From an uncultured Collinsella sp. (GTDB lineage: Bacteria > Actinomycetota > Coriobacteriia > Coriobacteriales > Coriobacteriaceae): a stretch of DNA of 5,621 nucleotides. Location of the stretch: contig CABUVB010000120.1 of the NCBI GenBank assembly GCA_902494815.1, positions 1 to 5,621 of the forward strand, written 5' to 3'. The notes under the pieces were generated by a model that did not search any database, was not told the origin of the DNA, and was given only the letters and a program-made list of their open reading frames with translations. The translations under genes were made by a program, and so were the position numbers. Of this stretch, positions 1 through 5,024 are shown in pieces; the stretch's first letter is position 1; every line of letters starts with the position of its first letter.

Positions 1-20
1 AAAGCCGGCTTGCAAAACAG

Positions 21-67
21 CGCGGCGGACGAAAATGGCCCCACCCGGAGCCATTTTCGTCCGCGCG
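21..67. terminator. Long intergenic hairpin, possible terminator of the GNAT gene or dispersed palindrome
   Basis: Positions 25-39 and 50-64 are perfect reverse complements (15 bp) around a 10-nt loop. If base 24 is bulged out, three more pairs form (21-23 with 65-67). The core arm reads GGACGAAAATGGC. It lies 25 bp beyond the stop codon of the minus-strand GNAT gene. On that strand the stem is followed after a few bases by TTTT (complement of 14-17), so it could act as an intrinsic terminator for it, and perhaps for an unseen plus-strand gene to the left. The stem is longer than a terminator needs and the T-run is poor, so a repeated palindromic element is also possible. The structure is certain; the role is inferred. 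Confidence 0.6.
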
Positions 68-91
68 AATTGTTGATACGCGTCTCCGCTC

Positions 92-580
92 TTATACCTC
101 GCGCAGCCAGTCAAACGCAACACGCGGTGTGCCGTCCGACACGTACACGATACCGGCACGCTTAAACCCGGCCTTGGTGATTGCGCCCTGCATGGGCAGG
201 TTGTCCTGATGCGTGTCGATACGCAGATGGTCGATGCGTTCCTTGGCAAAGGCAAACATCGCAGCCGCGATGCCGTGCGCGGTGCCATCGGATGCCACGC
301 GGTGCAGCACGGCGTATGGAGCGTCGCTACGCCATTGGCCGTCCTCAATTACGTCATAGCACTCGTCCGGGCCCGGCAAAAAGGCAAACGTCGCCACCAC
401 GCGGCCGTCGACTTCGCACACATAGCTGCCACCGGCAGCGATATCGGCAGCCAGCTGCTCGGCAGAAGGCGTGCCCTCGGGCCACTGCGTGGCGTTGCCA
501 TGTGCGCGCATAAAGGCGCGGGCCGCGTCATAGATAGACATGACGGCGGGAATGTCGGTATCGAGGGTTTTTCTGATCAT
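92..580 (-). CDS. GNAT family N-acetyltransferase
   Basis: Predicted cytoplasmic acetyl-CoA-dependent acetyltransferase of 162 aa, the usual size for a single GNAT domain. The N-terminus (MIRKTLDTDIPAVMSIYDAA) is the typical first strand and helix. The acetyl-CoA-binding region is around residues 92-112 (LHRVAS, then a Gly/Ala-rich turn and helix). It is followed by RIDTHQDNLPMQ (120-131) and KAGFKRAGIVYV (136-147), which match a common Firmicutes/Actinobacteria GNAT subgroup of unknown substrate. The pyrophosphate loop (SDGTAHGIAAA) departs from the classic Q/RxxGxG/A but keeps the small residues. Start choice: ATG at 580 is directly preceded by GTG at 583, and GAGG at 591-594 lies 10 nt from the ATG and 7 nt from the GTG, so a 163-aa form is possible. 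It is transcribed divergently from the small Cys-rich gene. The substrate (small molecule, peptide or protein) cannot be told from sequence. Confidence 0.9.
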   Translation of the reverse strand: MIRKTLDTDIPAVMSIYDAARAFMRAHGNATQWPEGTPSAEQLAADIAAGGSYVCEVDGRVVATFAFLPGPDECYDVIEDGQWRSDAPYAVLHRVASDGTAHGIAAAMFAFAKERIDHLRIDTHQDNLPMQGAITKAGFKRAGIVYVSDGTPRVAFDWLREV

Positions 581-602
581 CACGCGGCGACCTCACGTTT
601 AT

Positions 603-632
603 TGGTATCACTTTGATTGGGCAATGATACCA
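603..632. promoter_or_regulatory. 8-bp inverted repeat in a divergent promoter region
   Basis: TGGTATCA (603-610) and TGATACCA (625-632) are perfect inverted copies separated by 14 bp. They sit in the short gap between the divergent GNAT gene and the Cys-rich small protein gene. A smaller palindrome, ATTGGGCAAT (616-625), overlaps the right arm by one base. No strong sigma-70 promoter is visible on either strand, but both promoters must fall in or next to this repeat. It could therefore be an operator controlling one or both genes. Only the repeat itself is seen; operator function is inferred. Confidence 0.35.
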
Positions 633-657
633 GCGTTTGGAGAGGGGCACGAAGCAG

Positions 658-954
658 ATGGGGAGCAAAAAGCGAGCCGCTTGGTCAAAAGCCAAAAGCG
701 AGTTTTTGGGCGCTGCCACGGGCGGCGATATGAGCGACCTGTTTGCGCGCGAAGACGAGCGCCGCGACGCCCTGAACGCCGAGCGCGATGAAGCCTGGCG
801 CTACAAGTCGTGCGAACGCAAAAACCGTTACGACACGCGCGCCGAGGCCGAGGCCGTTATGGCCGACTGCGAAAACCGCGGACGCCGCGGGCTGGCCTGC
901 TACAAATGCGAATACTGCGGCGGCTGGCACCTGACGTCGCACCCTTGGAAATAG
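658..954 (+). CDS. Small Cys/His-rich, probably zinc-binding protein of unknown function
   Basis: A 98-aa hydrophilic protein with no signal peptide or membrane segment. The N-terminal half is charged and probably helical (many Arg, Glu, Lys and Ala). The C-terminal half holds Cys52, Cys71, Cys81, Cys84, Cys87, His91 and His95, including CYKCEYCGGWHLTSH (81-95). Closely spaced cysteines followed by a WHL motif look like a treble-clef or zinc-ribbon-like knuckle, as seen in short uncharacterised actinobacterial and phage proteins. I do not recognise a named family. Start choice: ATG at 658 has GGAGAGGGG (639-647) 10 nt upstream. The in-frame TTG at 637 would overlap that site and is rejected. 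The gene stands alone, divergent from the GNAT gene and converging on rsmJ with 48 bp between them. Nucleic-acid binding is plausible but not shown. Confidence 0.8.
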   Translation: MGSKKRAAWSKAKSEFLGAATGGDMSDLFAREDERRDALNAERDEAWRYKSCERKNRYDTRAEAEAVMADCENRGRRGLACYKCEYCGGWHLTSHPWK

Positions 955-1002
955 ACCCCGCATCGGCACGGCACTGACGGAGCGCCGGCCATCGCACGAA
1001 AG

Positions 1003-1707
1003 CTACGGGCGCGGCGGCACCAAAACATCGTAACGAACGGCCTTGCCCGCAAGTTGATAGCTCGGCTTAACACCGGCAAGTAGTGGCCCCTTCACCGGCC
1101 GCTTGATAACCAACTTGCGCGGGTGCACCGCAAGCGCAGCCTCGACCAGCGTCTCCTCATCGGCGCACGGCTGCTCCAGATGGTGCAAGAGTTGGAATTT
1201 CTTTTTAACCGCCGCGCTCTTGGTGCGTCCGGGAAACATGGGGTCCAGATACACCACGTCGGGAGCTGTGAGCTCGCCCCGCCCGATCAGCTCAGCTGTA
1301 TGGTAAAGGCCGGCAATGCTGTCCTCGCCCGCATGTAAGCGCATGCGCGCCACGGCTGTCGCAAGCGCCGGATCATCTGCCGCGCGATCCAAAGCATCCT
1401 TGAGGAGCGCCGCGATCACGCAATCCTGCTCATACAGATCGACGGTAAAGCCCGCGGCCGCCAGCAGCAGCGAATCCTCGCCAAAGCCTGCCGTGGCGTC
1501 AATCGCCCATGGGCTCTCGATGCCTTTTGTGCGCGCAGCCTTTACCAGCAGCTCTTGCTGCAGACGACCTTGCTTGAGTCGTGGCAGCATGCGGGCAAAA
1601 TCGGCTCGCAGCTCCATCGAGCCGTCGGTGAGCGTGAGGCCCTCGGACTTCCCGGTCAGCTCAAGTCCCGCGGCCCGAGCAACAGAAAAGGGATCGACGA
1701 CGCCCAT
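1003..1707 (-). CDS. rsmJ: 16S rRNA (guanine(1516)-N(2))-methyltransferase RsmJ-like
   Basis: A class I S-adenosylmethionine-dependent methyltransferase of 234 aa, close to the roughly 250 aa of E. coli RsmJ (YhiQ), which makes m2G1516 in the 16S rRNA 3' domain. Seen: SAM-binding motif I DATAGFGED (70-78), the acidic end of the next strand (LYEQD, 91-95), the catalytic-type motif YLDPMFP (153-159) followed by KSAAVKKK (163-170), and the late IKRPVKGP (201-208). All four are RsmJ hallmarks in the right order. The N-terminal segment (LTLTDGSMELRADF, 24-37) also fits the family. The start ATG at 1707 has AAGGAG 5 nt upstream. The 46-aa membrane protein gene lies 63 bp upstream on the same strand, so co-transcription is possible. 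GACAAT (complement of 1773-1778) could instead be an rsmJ -10 element. The exact target base is inferred from the family. Confidence 0.92.
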   Translation of the reverse strand: MGVVDPFSVARAAGLELTGKSEGLTLTDGSMELRADFARMLPRLKQGRLQQELLVKAARTKGIESPWAIDATAGFGEDSLLLAAAGFTVDLYEQDCVIAALLKDALDRAADDPALATAVARMRLHAGEDSIAGLYHTAELIGRGELTAPDVVYLDPMFPGRTKSAAVKKKFQLLHHLEQPCADEETLVEAALAVHPRKLVIKRPVKGPLLAGVKPSYQLAGKAVRYDVLVPPRP

Positions 1708-1770
1708 GGGTACTCCTTAACAAGCAAAACGAATACGCGAGCGCCGTTTATGTCGGCACCCAACCGTCCG

Positions 1771-1911
1771 CTATTGTCCCACATGCGACATGGCCCACAG
1801 CATCCCAATGCAAAGCACCGCCATCAATCCCGTGCACACGGCAGCGATCACAGAATCACCCATGCGCCTTCCCAACGACCGCGGCTCATGCACTTGCCCT
1901 GTTCCGTACAT
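1771..1911 (-). CDS. Small single-pass membrane protein (46 aa), unknown
   Basis: A short ORF easily missed by length cut-offs. It begins MYGTGQVHEPRSLGRRMGD, continues as a hydrophobic stretch of about 23 residues (roughly SVIAAV to LWAM, residues 20-42) and ends SHVGQ before TAG. The segment before the helix is Arg-rich, so the N-terminus probably faces the cytoplasm. The strongest evidence is the ribosome binding site AAGGAGG (complement of 1919-1925), among the best in the window. ATG at 1911 is 7 nt from it. The adjacent ATG at 1914 (47 aa) is only 4 nt away and is less likely. It is followed after 63 bp by rsmJ on the same strand and may form a transcript with it. I do not recognise a family, and no function is proposed. 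Confidence 0.65.
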   Translation of the reverse strand: MYGTGQVHEPRSLGRRMGDSVIAAVCTGLMAVLCIGMLWAMSHVGQ

Positions 1912-1917
1912 CATGGC

Positions 1918-1925
1918 TCCTCCTT
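1918..1925 (-). promoter_or_regulatory. Strong ribosome binding site of the 46-aa membrane protein gene
   Basis: The minus strand reads AAGGAGGA, nearly a full match to the anti-Shine-Dalgarno sequence, followed by GCC and tandem ATG codons at 1914 and 1911. Its strength is the main reason to call this very short ORF a gene. The spacing favours the second ATG. Confidence 0.7.
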
Positions 1926-1993
1926 GAGACCAGCTCTTACCATGGACCCATCATCGCAGCGCCGCGCATACGCTGCCATCGATTTGACTTACG

Positions 1994-2020
1994 CCCAGCT
2001 TTCCTTTTTGAAAGGTTGGG
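1994..2020. repeat. Imperfect hairpin in the 1915-2146 intergenic region
   Basis: CCCA (1994-1997) pairs with TGGG (2017-2020), and CTTTC (1999-2003) pairs with GAAAG (2010-2014), with a small asymmetric internal loop and a T-rich apical loop. CCTTT/AAAGG (2003-2007 and 2011-2015) is an alternative pairing. No T-run follows on either strand, so it is not a convincing terminator. It lies upstream of both the minus-strand small membrane protein gene and the plus-strand four-helix protein gene. Confidence 0.35.
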
Positions 2021-2073
2021 TTTGGCTGCGCGGGCTCAATGCGCTTTCAAACGCATGCATCGCCGCGTTGAAC

Positions 2074-2106
2074 TACAATGTGCTTCACCATATGTGCAGC
2101 ACATTG
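2074..2106 (+). promoter_or_regulatory. Candidate promoter with overlapping 9-bp inverted repeat
   Basis: TACAAT (2074-2079) matches the -10 consensus at five of six positions and lies 67 bp before the start codon of the four-helix membrane protein gene. No good -35 is visible at the normal distance. CAATGTGCT (2076-2084) and AGCACATTG (2098-2106) form a perfect 9-bp inverted repeat with a 13-bp spacer, overlapping the -10 and the expected transcription start. The spacer holds a further direct copy of ATGTGC (2092-2097). The arrangement fits a repressor operator. The repeat is certain; the promoter and operator roles are inferred. Confidence 0.4.
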
Positions 2107-2107
2107 G

Positions 2108-2126
2108 GTGCGCCAAGTTGGCGTAC
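2108..2126. promoter_or_regulatory. Palindrome CGCCAAGTTGGCG upstream of the four-helix protein gene
   Basis: CGCCAA (2111-2116) and TTGGCG (2118-2123) are perfect inverted copies around a single central G. Two further outer pairs (2108/2126 and 2109/2125) match beyond one mismatch, giving a 19-bp dyad. The one-base centre rules out a normal RNA hairpin and suggests a site for a dimeric DNA-binding protein. It lies directly after the 2076-2106 inverted repeat and just before the ribosome binding site at 2135-2140. Confidence 0.35.
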
Positions 2127-2146
2127 TCGTATCGAAAGGACCAGCC

Positions 2147-2548
2147 ATGAGCTTCACTCGCAAGACTCTCAAAATCCTTGCTCTCATCTACTTTGTTTTG
2201 GGCATCGCCAGCCTCGTCACCGCCGGCGTCGGTATCGCCACGGGCGGTCTCGATTCCACGTACGGTTCGTACGCCACGCTCGCAGCGGTCGTGCTTATCG
2301 CCAAGGGTCTCGTCGACCTTGCCGCAGGCGTCGCCGGTATCAAGGGCGCCAACAAGCCTTCGCAGGTGGACGGCGCGTTTAAGCTCGGTATTGTTGCCGC
2401 GGTCGCCACGCTTGCCCAAGCGGTGCTCACGCTTCCCGCGTTTGGCGGCGACGCCATCAACTTTGGCGCCTTTGTCATCGTGGTGTACGACCTGTTCTTT
2501 GTTCAGCAGGCACACGCCGTTAAGGCCGAGAACAAGGACCGCCTATAA
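2147..2548 (+). CDS. Four-helix integral membrane protein of unknown function
   Basis: A 133-aa protein with a short basic N-terminus (MSFTRKTLK) and four predicted membrane helices at about 9-31, 41-66, 76-98 and 105-122. It ends in a charged tail (KAENKDRL). Small residues (Gly, Ala) are frequent in the helices, and the two helix pairs are of similar length. No catalytic or transport motif is evident and I do not recognise a named family. The basic N-terminus and charged C-terminus suggest both face the cytoplasm. Start choice: ATG at 2147 follows AAAGGA (2135-2140) with 6 nt between. The in-frame ATG at 2078 lacks a site and lies in the putative promoter, so it is rejected. The gene is single, preceded by stacked palindromes and followed by a strong terminator, so it probably has its own control. 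The call of a real gene is firm; its function is unknown. Confidence 0.85.
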   Translation: MSFTRKTLKILALIYFVLGIASLVTAGVGIATGGLDSTYGSYATLAAVVLIAKGLVDLAAGVAGIKGANKPSQVDGAFKLGIVAAVATLAQAVLTLPAFGGDAINFGAFVIVVYDLFFVQQAHAVKAENKDRL

Positions 2549-2586
2549 GCGCTCGCTTCTCATAGCCTCTGTAGCCAAGCAACTAA

Positions 2587-2622
2587 AAAGGGCCGATCGC
2601 GCATCTCCGCGGTCGGCCCTTT
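2587..2622. terminator. Bidirectional intrinsic terminator
   Basis: Positions 2587-2601 pair with 2608-2622 to form a 15-bp, GC-rich stem with one G·T wobble and a 6-nt loop (CATCTC). On the plus strand it is followed by a weak T-rich run (TTTACGTTT, counting the stem end). On the minus strand the A-run at 2585-2589 becomes a T-run. It sits 38 bp after the four-helix protein gene and 25 bp after the end of rlmA, so it can serve both converging genes. Confidence 0.9.
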
Positions 2623-2647
2623 ACGTTTGCCCAGATAAAGCCGGTTG

Positions 2648-3463
2648 TTAGCTGTGGCGGTACTCGGCGATGATGAAGTCGATATCGGTCTGGAGCGTGT
2701 CCAGGTTTGCCAGGCGCTCTTTATCGGCAGGTCGTGTGCGGTAGTAGTACGGCGTCATCTGGAACACCGCCTCAATGTCTGCCTGGGTCTGGAGCGTAAT
2801 GTTCGCAGACACCCGCTGCGTTCCGACCAACTCGAGCTCGGTGGTCTGCGGCAGCTTCTCGTCGTTAAGGTACGGCGTATCGTAGAGCACTTCCTTAAGC
2901 CCAAAGAGATGACGGGCGCCCGGCACCACGGTATAGAGTGAGCCCTCGGGCGCCAGCACGCGGGCAAACTCGCGCTCGTTAAAGGGGGCAAAAAGCTCGG
3001 TCACCATATCGAAGGCGCCATCGGCCACGGGAATATCCTTCATGTTGGCCACGAAATAGGTCGCATCGCCGCGCTTGGCGGCCAGGCGCACCATCTCTTT
3101 GCCCAAGTCGAACCCGTAAGCGTCCACGCCCGGCACCGCGCCCAGGGCACTCGTGTAATAGCCCTCACCGCAGCAAATATCGAGCAGCGTCATGGAACCA
3201 TCCGTAGACGTAGCACGCCCAGACACCTGCTTGCGCACCTGCTCAACCATCGCATCGCGCAACGGCGCGTAGTATCCACGGTTCAGAAAGTCACGACGAC
3301 TGCGTGCCTGCGACTTGGGATCGCCCATGGAGTCGCCGCTCTTGGACGAGCGCAGCAGATATAGATAGCCCTCGCGAGCACGGTCAAACCGGTGTCCGCC
3401 CGTGCATGCAGCACCGCGTTCGTCATCCACCAACGGTTCATGGCAAACGGGACACAACAACAT
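2648..3463 (-). CDS. rlmA: 23S rRNA (guanine-N(1))-methyltransferase, RlmA family
   Basis: A 271-aa SAM-dependent methyltransferase matching the RlmA/RrmA/TlrB family in length and order of motifs. The N-terminal zinc finger has Cys4, Cys7, Cys20 and His24 (CPVC, then CTGGH), followed by the family signature REGYLYLL (30-37). SAM motif I is LDICCGEGYYT (94-104), with the next strand ending GFDL (117-120). Later come the conserved PGARHLFGLKE (181-191) and MTPYYYRTRP (236-245). Family members methylate N1 of G745 (Gram-negative RlmA-I) or G748 (Gram-positive RlmA-II, including TlrB of a tylosin producer) in 23S helix 35. G748 is the likelier target here by lineage, not by a visible residue. 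G748 methylation alters binding of tylosin-type macrolides and ketolides. The start ATG at 3463 has AAGGAG 5 nt upstream. It is divergent from the MATE gene. Confidence 0.93.
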   Translation of the reverse strand: MLLCPVCHEPLVDDERGAACTGGHRFDRAREGYLYLLRSSKSGDSMGDPKSQARSRRDFLNRGYYAPLRDAMVEQVRKQVSGRATSTDGSMTLLDICCGEGYYTSALGAVPGVDAYGFDLGKEMVRLAAKRGDATYFVANMKDIPVADGAFDMVTELFAPFNEREFARVLAPEGSLYTVVPGARHLFGLKEVLYDTPYLNDEKLPQTTELELVGTQRVSANITLQTQADIEAVFQMTPYYYRTRPADKERLANLDTLQTDIDFIIAEYRHS

Positions 3464-3498
3464 GGCAACTCCTTAGCGCGAACAACACAACACCCACC

Positions 3499-3504
3499 AT
3501 TGTC
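3499..3504 (-). promoter_or_regulatory. Possible -10 element of rlmA
   Basis: The minus strand reads GACAAT 36 bp before the rlmA start, in a GTGCGACAATGG context. A weak -35-like ACGACT lies 17 bp further upstream. A similar GACAAT occurs before rsmJ (1773-1778) and TACAAT before the four-helix protein gene, suggesting an NACAAT-type -10 in this genome. The match is modest. Confidence 0.3.
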
Positions 3505-3538
3505 GCACGCCTTCCCCACCTAGTCGTTGGGGACGTTC

Positions 3539-3567
3539 TTAAATGACTAGTCAATTAGGAGTATCAT
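3539..3567 (+). promoter_or_regulatory. Candidate MATE gene promoter with an 18-bp operator-like palindrome
   Basis: TATCAT (3562-3567) matches the -10 consensus at five of six positions, and TTAAAT (3539-3544) is a weak -35 at 17-bp spacing. Between and overlapping them lies TAAATGACTAGTCAATTA (3540-3557). Its core TGACTAGTCA is perfectly palindromic, and the arms add three more matched pairs beyond one mismatch. A dyad of this size and A/T-rich type, placed in a promoter spacer, is typical of sites for dimeric repressors such as the MarR family, which often control multidrug pumps. No such regulator is encoded in the window. The dyad is certain; its partner is inferred. Confidence 0.55.
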
Positions 3568-3614
3568 CATCTGCGCAAATGAGCACGAAAAAGCATGTTA
3601 GAGATTGAGAGCGT

Positions 3615-4997
3615 ATGGCTGATACCGTATCTAAGCACATTGACATGACCACCGGCTCGCTGTGGCGCAATATTCCCCTGTTCGCCTTCCCCGTGGCCGC
3701 CACGAGCATCTTGGAGCAGCTGTCGAACCTCATCGCCACGGTCATCATCGGTAACTTCTCGGGCGACCAGGGAACCCTCGCCATGGCGGCGGTCGGCTCC
3801 AATGTTCCGCTTACCAGTCTTATGCTCAACCTGTTTATTGGCATGTCGCTTGGCTCCAACGTGGTCATCGCCAACGCTATCGGCCGCAACGATCAGAACA
3901 TGGTCAAACGTGCCGTCCATACCTCGATTTTAATGGCACTCGTGGGCTTTGTCGTCATCGCTCTGGGCGAGATCTTTGCCGAGCCCATGCTCGCCGCGCT
4001 CAACGTTCCCGCCGAGACCATGCCGCTCGCCTCACTCTATCTGCGCGTCTTTTTGCTCAGCATGCCCTCGATCTTGCTCTACAACTTTGAGGCCGCGATC
4101 TTCCGCTCCGTCGGCATCACCCGCATGCCGCTGCAGGCGCTTGCCGTGTCCACCGTCCTCAACATTGGCCTGGACCTCATCTTTGTCCCCGTACTTCACT
4201 GGGGCGTCGCGGGCGTCGCCATCGCCACCGCCATCGCCTACACCGTCAGTGCCGCTACGCTCTTTATCCGCCTGCTCAAGACCGACTCCGTCGTCCGCGT
4301 CACCCTACGCGACCTGGCTATCGACCCCGTCGCCCTCAAGCGCATCGTCAAGATCGGCCTGCCCGCCGGCATCCAAAGCGCCGTCTTTGCCGTCGCCAAC
4401 ATCATCATCCAGTCCGCCATCAACAGCCTGGGAACCGAGGTCATGGCAGCCTCGAGCGCCGCCATGAGCCTAGAGTACGTGTGTTACAACCTGCTCAACA
4501 GCTTTAGCCAGGCTTGCACCACCTTTGTGGGACAAAACCACGGTGCCCGCCAGATCGACCGTTGCACCAAGACGCTCAAGGTCTGCCTAGTCGAAGGCGG
4601 TATCGTCGCGCTCACCACAATTATCGTTATTGTTGGCCTGGGGCGCGAGATCTTGTCGCTGTTCAACAGCGATCCCAACATCGTCTCGATCGGCTATATC
4701 CGCGTATGTTCGATCTTCCCGGCGTACGCCTTTAGCATGTTCTACGAAAACATGTCAGGCTACCTGCGCGGCTTTGGCATCTCGCTCACGCCCGCCCTCA
4801 TCACCATGATCTGCGTCTGCGGCATCCGCTTCTATTGGGTGTTCTGCGTGTTCCCGCACTTCCGCACCTTTGCGAACATCATGATTGTCTACCCCATCAG
4901 CCTGGGCACCACGGCGTTCTTTATGGTCGTGGCGGTACTACTTTGCCACCCGGCACGCACCTATCGCGCCACCCAAGCCAAAGCGACAGCCCGCTAA
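3615..4997 (+). CDS. MATE family multidrug/toxin efflux transporter
   Basis: A 460-aa inner-membrane antiporter with twelve predicted helices in two homologous halves (about 17-220 and 240-445), the standard MATE size and topology. MATE pumps export drugs or metabolites in exchange for Na+ or H+. Supporting motifs: MTTGSLWRNIPLFAFPVAAT (11-30) at the usual N-terminal position, LNIGLDLIFV (182-191), the second-half start KIGLPAGIQSAVF (246-258) with NIIIQSAINSLG (262-273), and GQNHGARQIDR (306-316). These resemble the Gram-positive MATE subgroup related to MepA and DinF more than the NorM prototypes. ATG at 3615 has only a weak GAGAG site. Upstream in-frame extension is blocked by a TGA at 3606-3608, and Met11 is an alternative start. 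It is divergent from rlmA and convergent with the LysR gene. A specific substrate cannot be assigned. Confidence 0.93.
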   Translation: MADTVSKHIDMTTGSLWRNIPLFAFPVAATSILEQLSNLIATVIIGNFSGDQGTLAMAAVGSNVPLTSLMLNLFIGMSLGSNVVIANAIGRNDQNMVKRAVHTSILMALVGFVVIALGEIFAEPMLAALNVPAETMPLASLYLRVFLLSMPSILLYNFEAAIFRSVGITRMPLQALAVSTVLNIGLDLIFVPVLHWGVAGVAIATAIAYTVSAATLFIRLLKTDSVVRVTLRDLAIDPVALKRIVKIGLPAGIQSAVFAVANIIIQSAINSLGTEVMAASSAAMSLEYVCYNLLNSFSQACTTFVGQNHGARQIDRCTKTLKVCLVEGGIVALTTIIVIVGLGREILSLFNSDPNIVSIGYIRVCSIFPAYAFSMFYENMSGYLRGFGISLTPALITMICVCGIRFYWVFCVFPHFRTFANIMIVYPISLGTTAFFMVVAVLLCHPARTYRATQAKATAR

Positions 4998-5024
4998 ACA
5001 CTGCACTCAACGCCACGCCAGTCA

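Noticed and set aside
209..616. Plus-strand frames opposite the GNAT gene
   Set aside because: The GNAT frame has clear family motifs. The opposite frames lack them and lack ribosome binding sites.
955..1002. Terminator search between the Cys-rich gene and rsmJ
   Set aside because: No stable stem with a T-run could be found in this 48-bp convergent gap, so none is called.
1912..1944. Ten-codon minus-strand frame ending in TGA overlapping the ATG at 1914 of the 46-aa gene
   Set aside because: It has no clear ribosome binding site of its own, and the overlap can arise by chance. It is too short to support as a leader peptide.
2039..2056. ATGCG / CGCAT inverted repeat with an 8-bp loop
   Set aside because: Only 5 bp, expected by chance in GC-rich DNA; not listed as a feature.
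1555..2382. 275-codon open frame on the plus strand
   Set aside because: It runs antisense through the start of rsmJ, across the 46-aa gene and into another frame of the four-helix protein gene. The product is low-complexity (Arg/His/Ser rich), and there is no ribosome binding site at its ATG at 1942 or elsewhere.
2036..2515. 159-codon minus-strand frame
   Set aside because: It is antisense to the four-helix membrane protein gene, with a charged, repetitive composition typical of a reverse-strand shadow.
3949..4467. 172-codon plus-strand frame inside the MATE gene
   Set aside because: It is Ser/Pro/Arg-rich nonsense from the +1 frame of a GC-rich membrane protein gene.
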